From Treponema sp. (GTDB taxonomy: Bacteria; Spirochaetota; Spirochaetia; Treponematales; Treponemataceae): a DNA stretch of 6,031 nucleotides. Both the position numbers and the translations under genes were made by a program. Location of the stretch: NCBI GenBank assembly GCA_024691265.1, contig JAILNT010000396.1, positions 1 through 6,031 on the forward strand, read 5' to 3'. The notes below the pieces were generated by a model. The model was not told the origin of the DNA, did not search any database, and worked only from the letters and a program-made list of their open reading frames with translations. Below, one piece after another: positions 1 to 5,825 of the stretch (its first letter is position 1; every line of letters begins with the position of its first letter).

Positions 1-113
1 GGTCCTAAGAGGGTTGTAAAAGTTCCTTCTTCTACATCAAGGGAAAAATCTTTTATAGCAGCAAAATCTTTGTTATAGCTATAACTAATGTTTTTCAAGC
101 TTAGTTTTGTCAT
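1..113 (-). CDS. ABC transporter ATP-binding subunit, N-terminal fragment (AfuC/FbpC-like)
   Basis: This is the start of the cytoplasmic ATPase that would power the importer encoded by the two genes upstream of it. Only 37 codons plus two bases lie in the window. The peptide begins MTKLSLKNISYSYNK and ends TFTTLLG followed by CC (Pro), which is the strand leading into a Walker A P-loop (usually LLGPSGCGKTT). The P-loop, Q-loop, signature and Walker B lie outside the window. Tyr11 or Tyr13 is in the place of the A-loop aromatic that stacks on adenine. The ATG overlaps the permease stop in an ATGA arrangement, and GGAG lies 11 nt upstream, so the start is well supported. The gene is cut by the window edge and is not itself broken. 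The fold is nearly certain; assignment to the iron/AfuC subfamily rests on gene context only. Confidence 0.88.
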   Translation of the reverse strand, partial: MTKLSLKNISYSYNKDFAAIKDFSLDVEEGTFTTLLG

Positions 114-1741
114 TTTACTTTTTTCTCCATTAATGCAATAAATGCTTTACCTATACCTATAACAGCAAAAGTAATTATTGTAAGTAATAACGCCAAGGCC
201 GCTGCATCTCCCCAAAAACCTTCTTCTGCAAGATTCAAAATCTTTATAGAAGTAAGTGGAGTGTTAAAAGATACTAAGAATATCACCGCACTCATAGTTC
301 CAACTCCTCTTACAAAATCATATATAAAAGAATCGAATATACTGCCTTTAGAAAGCGGCAACAAAATGTCCCTTAAAATTTCAAGCTTATTTGCTCCCAG
401 TGATAAAGCTCCGTCATCAAGATTTGTTTTTATTTGTGCAAAAGATGCTGCTATCATTCTGTAAGAAAAAGGCATAAAACCTACTGCTATTGCTATTACT
501 ATTAAAACAGCAGAATTATGAAAATTAAACTTTGCAGCCATAATAGAAAAGGCAAGACCAAATAATGAGCCTGGTATTGCAGCCGGTAATTGTGAAACTA
601 TATCTATGTAACGCTTAAAAGGACTTTTTGTCCTGTAAACTAAATAGGAAGCTATTGTTGCCATAATTGTTCCAGCAAAAGCACCTTCTAAAGCAAATAA
701 TAGACTATTTTTTAGTTCCTTTGTGCAGCCAAAAAGATTTTTAACATGCTTTAATGTGAAGGAAGTATTTATACCCCATAATTTTTGAAAACTTCCAGCT
801 ATTATAGAAAGAAATTGTGCTAAGATGCATAAAGATATAAATGCACAAAAAATTGTAAGGAATATTCTTGTAATAAGCCTATTTTCCCTCTGAGGAAGAT
901 TTAAGCCTCTTGAACCTATAGTTGCAGTTCTCAACATGCTTTTCTTAGTTATCTTGTTTTGAATAAAAAAGATAATGCCAGACGGAATAACAAGACAAAG
1001 CCCTAATGCAGCACTTGTTCCCCCATTAATCCAGCCTGTAAGCTGAGTATAGATTTCTACAGCAAGAACTTTGAATCTACCTGCTACAATCATAGGATTA
1101 CCGAAATCACTCATAACAGATACTGCTATAAAAAGAAAAGAAGCAAGTAAGCCTTGTAAAGAAAGGGGAAGGGTAATAGTAAAGAATATCTTTGACCCTC
1201 TTGCACCAAGTGCATATGCTGCCTGTTCCAAAGAATGATTTATGCCTTTTAAAACCTGGAAGCATATCATGTAGGCTAAAGGAAAAAAACATAAGCTTTG
1301 AGCTATTAAAAGACCTGGAAAGCCATATAAACTTACATCTAATCCTAATAAAGTCTTTGTAATAAAACCTTGTCTGCCTAGTAAAAGAATAAAAGACAAA
1401 CCTCCTACAAAAGGCGGGGTTATAAGATGAATTAAAGGAATTACAGAAAAGAATTTAGAAAAAGGAATCTTTCCGTAAACAATTGCATATGCATATACGT
1501 AACCTATGATAACAGATAAAGAAGTTGAGCAAATACATTCTAAAAAGGTATTAAGCATTGCTTTATGCCAGATTTTAGAATGTAGTACTCTTGCAAAATC
1601 TTCTGTACCAGGAGTTAGTAATACAAAAATAAGAGGAAGAACTATACAGATTGAAATGATTATGAAGACAGCCAGCCATGTAAAAGAAAGTGAAAGGCTG
1701 TCTTCTATAAAGAATTTGTTTATTTTACTTCTTGTGACCAT
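110..1741 (-). CDS. ABC transporter permease, two fused BPD_transp_1 domains (AfuB/FbpB-like)
   Basis: A 543-residue inner-membrane protein forming the translocation channel of an importer. Two homologous halves are fused, as is usual for FbpB/AfuB-type iron or sugar-phosphate permeases, so one polypeptide supplies both transmembrane domains. Each half carries the cytoplasmic EAA loop that docks on the ATPase: EQAAYALGARGSKIF at about 172-186 with LPL at 191-193, and DDGALSLGANKLEIL at about 442-456 with LPL at 461-463. Hydrophobic segments include about 22-42, 66-88, 98-122, 140-162, 196-218, 244-260, 291-315, 345-368, 386-402, 410-428 and 512-535. The start is fixed: an in-frame TGA lies two codons upstream of the ATG. 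The gene overlaps the end of the binding-protein gene by 22 bp and has no clear Shine-Dalgarno, so translation probably depends on ribosomes finishing the upstream gene. The fold is certain; the transported substrate cannot be read from this subunit. Confidence 0.92.
   Translation of the reverse strand: MVTRSKINKFFIEDSLSLSFTWLAVFIIISICIVLPLIFVLLTPGTEDFARVLHSKIWHKAMLNTFLECICSTSLSVIIGYVYAYAIVYGKIPFSKFFSVIPLIHLITPPFVGGLSFILLLGRQGFITKTLLGLDVSLYGFPGLLIAQSLCFFPLAYMICFQVLKGINHSLEQAAYALGARGSKIFFTITLPLSLQGLLASFLFIAVSVMSDFGNPMIVAGRFKVLAVEIYTQLTGWINGGTSAALGLCLVIPSGIIFFIQNKITKKSMLRTATIGSRGLNLPQRENRLITRIFLTIFCAFISLCILAQFLSIIAGSFQKLWGINTSFTLKHVKNLFGCTKELKNSLLFALEGAFAGTIMATIASYLVYRTKSPFKRYIDIVSQLPAAIPGSLFGLAFSIMAAKFNFHNSAVLIVIAIAVGFMPFSYRMIAASFAQIKTNLDDGALSLGANKLEILRDILLPLSKGSIFDSFIYDFVRGVGTMSAVIFLVSFNTPLTSIKILNLAEEGFWGDAAALALLLTIITFAVIGIGKAFIALMEKKVK
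125..128 (-). promoter_or_regulatory. Shine-Dalgarno site (GGAG) of the ATPase gene
   Basis: GGAG on the minus strand lies within the last codons of the permease gene, 11 nt before the ATPase ATG at 113. It supports that start and suggests the ATPase is translated by re-initiation or coupling after the overlapping permease stop. Confidence 0.6.
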
Positions 1742-2766
1742 TTTTCAAGCACAGCATTTTTCTGTTCAGAAGCAAGCTTAACATCATAATTAATCAAATC
1801 GAGAGAAGATACTGATATAGAACCTTTCTTACCTTTAGCTTCCGGATTTACAGGAATTGTAAAGTTAATAGAGCTCATAAGCTCCTGGGCTTCTTTAGAA
1901 AGCATGAAGTCAACAAAAGCCTTTGCAGCTTCAAGATTATCAGTGTTTTTCATAATGGAAATACAATCTACATCACCTACAGTTTGAGGAGGAGCTACCA
2001 TTGTAACATCAAAACCTTCATCTTTATATTTTGCTATAGCATGAATATATGAAACGCCTAAACTGTATTCTCCCGTTCCTATAAGTTTTGCAGGAGCACT
2101 TCCCGAATCAGGAAACTGACCTACAAGAGGAGCAAGTTTAAGAAGATAGTCCCAGCCTTTTTCTTCTCCTAATCTCTGAAGCTGATTTTGAACAAATAAA
2201 TAGGCAGTTGAAGAAGCTACAGGATTGGTAAGAACAATTTCACCCTTATAAGCTGGATTTAGTAAATCGTCCCATGTTTTTGGAATAGGGATATCCTTAA
2301 ATTTTTCATTATATCTAGTTTGATTTATACCAATTCCCAGGGTAAGAACACAAAAGCCTGTCCATGAATAATCTTCGGCTATAGCATAAGAAGGAAGATT
2401 TTTTGCGTTTGGCGAACGATATTGCTCCAAAGCTCCCTCATTATCTGCCTGAATATGATAAGAAGAAGCTCCTCCAAGCAAAATATCAGCTTGAGGATTA
2501 TCTTTATCTGCAATGACTCTGTTTACAAGTTCTCCTGTAGAAGCCCTTATAAAGGTTGCAGGAATACCTGTTTTTTTAGTGAAAAGTTCTGTAAGAGCTT
2601 TTGTTTCTTCTTCATGAATGATAGAGTAAATCTTTACTTCTTTTAGAGCTGTTGTCTTTTGCTTTGTGTCTAAAGCTTTGTTTTCTTTTCCAGAATTACA
2701 GGCTGTCAGAAAAGATGTGGCAATAAAAGACAATGCAAGTAATGAGAAGTTTTTCATTTTTTTCAT
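1720..2766 (-). CDS. ABC transporter substrate-binding lipoprotein (AfuA/FbpA-like, family 1 extracellular solute-binding protein)
   Basis: A 348-residue binding lipoprotein that captures the solute outside the inner membrane and delivers it to the adjacent permease. The N-terminus MKKMKNFSLLALSFIATSFL leads to a lipobox L20-T21-A22-C23, so Cys23 should be lipidated after signal peptidase II cleavage. Family signatures follow: ASTGEL near 75-80, NPQADILLGGASS near 90-102, TWDDLLNPAYKGEI near 164-177, a GEEKGWDYL region near 200-208, SGSAPAKL near 221-228, and the C-terminal NLEAAKAFVDFMLSKEAQEL near 277-296. This order is typical of proteins annotated as Fe(III) AfuA/FbpA. The region aligning with the Tyr-Tyr iron ligands reads SYIHA (239-243), with one Tyr and one His, so classical ferric binding is not supported. 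Sugar phosphate, as shown for an Actinobacillus AfuA, or phosphonate are alternatives. It is first in its operon, with a strong ribosome site. Family confidence is high; substrate confidence is low. Confidence 0.9.
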   Translation of the reverse strand: MKKMKNFSLLALSFIATSFLTACNSGKENKALDTKQKTTALKEVKIYSIIHEEETKALTELFTKKTGIPATFIRASTGELVNRVIADKDNPQADILLGGASSYHIQADNEGALEQYRSPNAKNLPSYAIAEDYSWTGFCVLTLGIGINQTRYNEKFKDIPIPKTWDDLLNPAYKGEIVLTNPVASSTAYLFVQNQLQRLGEEKGWDYLLKLAPLVGQFPDSGSAPAKLIGTGEYSLGVSYIHAIAKYKDEGFDVTMVAPPQTVGDVDCISIMKNTDNLEAAKAFVDFMLSKEAQELMSSINFTIPVNPEAKGKKGSISVSSLDLINYDVKLASEQKNAVLEKWSQEVK

Positions 2767-2773
2767 TTTAAAA

Positions 2774-2782
2774 TCTCCTTTT
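2774..2782 (-). promoter_or_regulatory. Strong Shine-Dalgarno site (AAAAGGAGA) of the binding-protein gene
   Basis: On the minus strand AAAAGGAGA lies 7 nt before the ATG at 2766. It selects this ATG rather than the in-frame Met4 codon. It contrasts with metG and the permease gene, which have no comparable site, and fits the need for more binding protein than permease. Confidence 0.8.
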
Positions 2783-2785
2783 GTG

Positions 2786-2816
2786 TTTATAGTGAAGTTA
2801 ATTAAGCTATAGTAAA
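2786..2816 (-). promoter_or_regulatory. Possible promoter of the ABC importer operon
   Basis: On the minus strand TATAAA (2786-2791) is preceded at 19 bp by TTTACT (2811-2816), an acceptable but weak sigma-70 pair just upstream of the ribosome site. A second candidate -10, TATAAT at 2845-2850 with only TTAATC 17 bp before it, would give a leader of about 70 nt. The region is very AT-rich, so either may be chance. No match to a Fur box (GATAATGATAATCATTATC type) was found. Confidence 0.3.
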
Positions 2817-2840
2817 GAAAAATTGGTATTAGATATATAT

Positions 2841-2872
2841 CCAGATTATAAAAATAATATACTACCAGATTA
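2841..2872. repeat. Direct repeat CCAGATTA in the divergent intergenic region
   Basis: CCAGATTA occurs at 2841-2848 and again at 2865-2872, a 24-bp start-to-start spacing, in the region between the two divergent operons. The first copy overlaps the candidate minus-strand TATAAT at 2845-2850. Two regularly spaced copies could be a regulator site, but an 8-bp repeat in AT-rich DNA is weak evidence. Confidence 0.25.
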
Positions 2873-2893
2873 ATTATAACTATAAAGCTTTAA

Positions 2894-2922
2894 TTGACTT
2901 GTAGATAACAAAAATCTATAAT
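2894..2922 (+). promoter_or_regulatory. Near-consensus sigma-70 promoter of metG
   Basis: TTGACT (2894-2899; 5 of 6 matches to TTGACA) and TATAAT (2917-2922; 6 of 6) are separated by exactly 17 bp. The -10 box ends 8 bp before the metG ATG at 2931. Transcription normally starts 5-9 bp past the -10 box, which puts the 5' end of the mRNA at or within a few bases of the start codon. The 8 bases between (ATTTCCTC) contain no Shine-Dalgarno, in agreement with a leaderless or nearly leaderless message. Confidence 0.75.
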
Positions 2923-2930
2923 ATTTCCTC

Positions 2931-3950
2931 ATGAATAGAAGATTAATCACATCAGCGTTACCTTATGTAAATAATATTCCACATCTAGGCAACATCATAC
3001 AGACCTTGAGTGCAGATGTATTCGCTCGTTTCTGTCGTAGTCGTGGCTATGATACACTTTATGTTGGCGGTACAGATGAATATGGTACAGCAACAGAAAC
3101 TCGTGCTCTTGAAGAAAATAAAACACCACGTGAACTTTGCGATTTTTATTATAATGAACATTCAAAAATCTATAAGTGGTTTGGAGTAAACTTCGATAAG
3201 TTTGGGCGTACTTCAAATGAAGAATGTAAAGAAATTACTCAGGCTTTATTCAAAGACCTTGATAAGAATGGCTATATAAAAGAGCATACAAATAAGCAGC
3301 TTTTCTGTCCTCACTGCAATAGATTTTTAGCAGACCGTTTCGTACACGGAACTTGTCCAAAGTGTGGATATGAAGATGCCCGCGGCGACCAGTGTGATAA
3401 ATGCGGTTCTTTACTTGACCCTATAGAATTAAAAGCTCCTCGTTGTTCAACTTGTGGTTCTACTCCTGAAGTTCGTGAAACAAAGCATCTTTATATAGAC
3501 CTCCCTGCTATTAGCAGCAAGCTTGATGAATGGGCTAAAAAGGCCAGTGAAGAAGGAAAATGGTCTGATAATGCCATAAACATCACAAAAGCATGGATTC
3601 GTGATGGTTTAAATGAAAGAGCTATCACACGTGACTTGAAGTGGGGTATTCCAGTTCCAAAAGAAGGCTATGAAAATAAAGTTTTCTATGTTTGGTTCAA
3701 TGCTCCTATTGGATATATTTCTATTACAAAACAGCTTGAAGATGAATTAAAGGCAGCTGGAAAAGCTAGTTTTGACTGGAAAAGCTGGTGGCTTCCTGAA
3801 GAAAGTGAAGAGGGCAAAAATAAGCCTCATGTAGATTTATTCCAGTTCATTGGAAAAGACAACATTCCATTCCATACAGTTATTTTTCCATGTACATTGC
3901 TTGGAAGCGGACATAACTGGACAAAGCTTCATCACATGTCATCTACATAA
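2931..3950 (+). CDS. metG: metG 5' part as encoded: N-terminal catalytic half of MetRS ending at the internal stop
   Basis: As written, translation gives a 339-residue protein. It holds the HIGH signature as HLGN (residues 18-21) in PYVNNIPHLGN, the GTDEYGTATE methionine/ATP pocket region (about 48-57), and the connective-peptide zinc domain with four CxxC pairs: C126-C129, C142-C145, C155-C158 and C172-C175, enough for two zinc knuckles. It also contains VWFNAPIGYIS at about 254-264, where bacterial enzymes such as that of E. coli usually have Asp instead of Asn257. It stops after LHHMSST, eight codons before KFSKS, so this product alone would lack the loop that stabilises the methionyl-adenylate transition state and also all tRNA anticodon contacts. 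It should be inactive as a free enzyme. Confidence 0.8.
   Translation: MNRRLITSALPYVNNIPHLGNIIQTLSADVFARFCRSRGYDTLYVGGTDEYGTATETRALEENKTPRELCDFYYNEHSKIYKWFGVNFDKFGRTSNEECKEITQALFKDLDKNGYIKEHTNKQLFCPHCNRFLADRFVHGTCPKCGYEDARGDQCDKCGSLLDPIELKAPRCSTCGSTPEVRETKHLYIDLPAISSKLDEWAKKASEEGKWSDNAINITKAWIRDGLNERAITRDLKWGIPVPKEGYENKVFYVWFNAPIGYISITKQLEDELKAAGKASFDWKSWWLPEESEEGKNKPHVDLFQFIGKDNIPFHTVIFPCTLLGSGHNWTKLHHMSST
3948..3950 (+). other. metG: In-frame TAA at codon 340 of metG
   Basis: The frame reads LHHMSST, stop, YLNYEDGKFSKS. In MetRS proteins of this type the stop position is usually Glu (TEYLNYE), so GAA to TAA, a single G-to-T change, explains it. Reading resumes without any loss or gain of bases. 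The next in-frame ATG is at 4260, after the KFSKS motif, and the closer ATG at 3961 is out of frame and hits a stop after 11 codons, so internal re-initiation would not rescue the catalytic domain. Confidence 0.85.
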
Positions 3951-5240
3951 TATCTTAACTATGAAGATGGAAAGTTCTCTAAGAGCAGTGGAGTAGGTGT
4001 ATTTGGAACAGATGCTATAGAAACTGGAATTAAGGCTGATGCATGGAGATTCTATATATTCTATAACAGACCTGAAAAGCAGGATTACCAGTTTACATGG
4101 AAAGAATTCCGTGAAAAGTATAATGGAGAACTCATTGGAAATCTTGGAAATCTTGTAAACCGTACACTCTTATTTGTAAACAAGTATTATGATGGTAAGA
4201 TTCCTGAAGCTCCAATAGATGAAGAAATCTGGGCAAAGGTAAAAGAGCATGAAGCAAAAATGACTGAACATCTTGAATGGGCAGATTTGAAAGATGCTTT
4301 CCATGAAATATTTGCCATTTCTGATATCGGTAACAAAGCTTTCCAGGATACAGAACCATGGAAAACACGCACAACAGAACCAGAGCGTGCAGCAAAGCTT
4401 ATTCATACATTATGTTACATGATAAAAGATTTGATGATTATGGCTCACCCATATATGCCTCAGTTCTCAGAAACAATTCTTTCTTATCTTGGACAGAAAA
4501 TCAATGAGCCTTGTTTTGGCGAAAGTCCTGTTGAAGGCGGCTTGAATTGGTCAAACCTTGGAAAAACAGAAGGATTAAGCACAATAGGCGAGACAGCTGT
4601 ATTCTTTACACCTCTTGACCAAAAGACAGCTGATGCATTCCGTGAAAAGTTCTCTGGAAGTCAGAAAGACCGCAAGGAAAACAAGAAAGCTGAAAAGAAG
4701 GCAAAAAAAGCTAAGGAAGAACCAAAACTTGCAGAAGACCAGGTTGCTCACTTCAATAAGTATATAAGCCTTAAAGTTGCAAAGATAACAAAGGTTGAAA
4801 ATAATCCTGAGGGAGAAAAGCTATATATCGAAACTCTTGATGATGGAAGCGGTACTCCAAGAATTATACAGAGCGGTCTTCGTGAATATCTTAAGCCTGA
4901 AGATTTACTTGGAAAAAATATTATTCTTGCTGCAAACCTTGCTCCAAGAAAGATGCGTGGTGTAGAAAGTCATGGTATGCTTCTTGCTGCCGACTATAAA
5001 GATGAAAACGGAAAAGCTTGCGTAGAGCCTTTAACAGCTCCATGGGCAAATCCTGGTGACCAGATTTATATTGAAGGCTTTGAGTCAAATGAGCCTATGC
5101 AGGAATATATTAGTGCAGACCTCTTCTTCCAGGTTGCAATTAATATAAAGGATAAGAGTGTTGTAGTTGACGGTAAAAAACTTTGTGTAAAAGGAAAAGC
5201 CCTTACTACAACTTTCACGGAAAATGGTGAGGTTAACTAA
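3951..5240 (+). CDS. metG: metG 3' part: KFSKS loop, anticodon-binding domain and EMAPII-like tRNA-binding domain
   Basis: The frame continues from the stop for 429 sense codons. KFSKS (348-352 in whole-gene numbering) is the KMSKS signature; Ser353 follows where Arg is commonest. The helical anticodon-binding domain has N407, R411 and W477, which match E. coli MetRS N391, R395 and W461 at a constant offset of 16, the residues that recognise the CAU anticodon. A Lys/Glu-rich linker (about 577-600) joins an OB-fold domain of the EMAPII/Arc1p/Trbp111 family (about 608-715, with KYISLKVAKITKVENNPEGE and GVESHGMLLAA). That domain binds the tRNA elbow and, in bacterial MetRS, also serves dimerisation. 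The first ATG inside this part (4260) would yield 326 residues without KFSKS, so an independent gene is unlikely; it is best read as the rest of metG. Confidence 0.8.
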   Translation, partial: YLNYEDGKFSKSSGVGVFGTDAIETGIKADAWRFYIFYNRPEKQDYQFTWKEFREKYNGELIGNLGNLVNRTLLFVNKYYDGKIPEAPIDEEIWAKVKEHEAKMTEHLEWADLKDAFHEIFAISDIGNKAFQDTEPWKTRTTEPERAAKLIHTLCYMIKDLMIMAHPYMPQFSETILSYLGQKINEPCFGESPVEGGLNWSNLGKTEGLSTIGETAVFFTPLDQKTADAFREKFSGSQKDRKENKKAEKKAKKAKEEPKLAEDQVAHFNKYISLKVAKITKVENNPEGEKLYIETLDDGSGTPRIIQSGLREYLKPEDLLGKNIILAANLAPRKMRGVESHGMLLAADYKDENGKACVEPLTAPWANPGDQIYIEGFESNEPMQEYISADLFFQVAINIKDKSVVVDGKKLCVKGKALTTTFTENGEVN

Positions 5241-5249
5241 TCTAGCCTT

Positions 5250-5825
5250 ATGACAAATAATCTCTCTATAAAAGAGATTCAGGAAACGGCGGCTTTAGAT
5301 ACAGGCTGCCGTTTTTTGCAATCTGCTTTTTGGGCTTCTTTCAAGGGAGCTCATGGTTGGACTCCAAAATATTTTGAAGTTACTCTTGATAACAAAAGCT
5401 TTAAGCTTACAGTTCTTGTACGCAGTTTCAAAAAAGCATTTTTTCATTTTTCCCTTGCATATATCCCTATGGCACCTGAAAAAGGCTATGAAGCAATCTT
5501 AAAAGATTTATCAAATGCTATAAAGGCTTATCTCCCAAAAGATACCATGTGTATGAGATATGACCTTCCTGTAGATTTTGAAGATTTAGAAGAAAGAAAA
5601 GAATATGTACGGGGCATAAAAGATGGAAAAATACAAGGCTTAGTAAAAGCTGACGTTGATATTCAGCCTCCTGATACTGTTCTTTTAAATCTGCAAAAAA
5701 CAGAAGATGAGCTTTTAGCTAACATGAAAAATAAGTGGCGTTATAATATAAGACTTGCTACAAAAAAAGGTGTTGAAATAAAAGCTATCCATGCAGGAGA
5801 TGCCGATTTTGCCTCTTTCCAGTAA
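5250..5825 (+). CDS. FemAB-like peptidoglycan bridge aminoacyltransferase, 5' part, ending artificially at a fold-back junction
   Basis: FemAB/FemX proteins are tandem GNAT-fold enzymes that move amino acids from aminoacyl-tRNA to the third residue of the lipid II stem peptide on the inner face of the membrane. Residues 22-35 (RFLQSAFWASFKGA) match the usual N-terminal FLQS-W-F motif. Residues 156-177 contain LLANMKNKWRYNIRLATKKG, the hallmark MK-K-RYNIR-A-KKG motif of the family. Genuine sequence runs to about position 5811 (residue 187, DADF). The final ASFQ and stop arise because the DNA switches to the opposite strand of the same gene. The usual length is about 340-420 residues, so roughly half is present. 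The start lies 9 bp after the metG stop, with no well-placed ribosome site (GGTGAGG is 17 nt upstream), so coupling to metG translation is likely. In spirochaetes, whose peptidoglycan carries ornithine with a glycine branch, the donor may be Gly-tRNA; that is inference. Confidence 0.85.
   Translation: MTNNLSIKEIQETAALDTGCRFLQSAFWASFKGAHGWTPKYFEVTLDNKSFKLTVLVRSFKKAFFHFSLAYIPMAPEKGYEAILKDLSNAIKAYLPKDTMCMRYDLPVDFEDLEERKEYVRGIKDGKIQGLVKADVDIQPPDTVLLNLQKTEDELLANMKNKWRYNIRLATKKGVEIKAIHAGDADFASFQ
5695..5811 (+). repeat. Left arm of a perfect 117-bp inverted repeat
   Basis: From AAAAAACAGAAGATGAGC to GATGCCGATTTTG, this arm is identical base for base to the reverse complement of 5915-6031; paired coordinates sum to 11726. 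It lies wholly inside the FemAB-like coding sequence and is in the correct orientation relative to the rest of the gene. Perfect identity, including runs of six and seven A, points to a copy of the same molecule rather than an ancient duplication. Confidence 0.97.

Larger units (their letters stand above)
2931..5240 (+). pseudogene. metG: Methionyl-tRNA synthetase gene with one in-frame stop (whole locus)
   Basis: MetRS charges tRNA-Met with methionine using ATP, in the cytoplasm, and is normally essential and single-copy. The whole locus is a single reading frame of 769 sense positions plus the final TAA, with no frameshift, interrupted only by TAA at codon 340 (3948-3950). Length and order fit an intact MetRS with an added C-terminal domain: class I catalytic core with zinc insert, KFSKS loop, anticodon-binding helical bundle, Lys-rich linker, and EMAPII-like tRNA-binding domain. 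The start is supported because the N-terminus MNRRLITSALPYVNNIPHLGN has the family's usual length before the HIGH motif. The gene is read from the 2894-2922 promoter and is followed 9 bp later by a femAB-like gene. Since everything after the stop is well preserved, a base-calling or assembly error or a very recent mutation is more likely than an old pseudogene. Confidence 0.85.

Noticed and set aside
261..464. Open frames opposite or within the importer and metG genes (for example 261-464, 1506-1781 and 2422-2646 plus; 2995-3216 and 4132-4406 minus)
   Set aside because: They are wholly or almost wholly inside well-supported genes, lack ribosome sites and recognisable protein features, and are shadows of the true frames.
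2767..2930. Fur box or riboswitch controlling the importer
   Set aside because: No GATAAT-type inverted repeat of Fur form was found, and the likely leader of the operon is too short for a recognised riboswitch.
2931..5240. Reassignment of UAA to an amino acid (alternative genetic code)
   Set aside because: The binding-protein gene and metG itself end naturally at TAA, and no other gene here needs UAA read as sense.
3951..5240. Naturally split MetRS made as two proteins
   Set aside because: The first ATG of the second part (4260) lies after KFSKS, no ribosome site or promoter is seen at the break, and no bases are lost or gained; a point change fits better.
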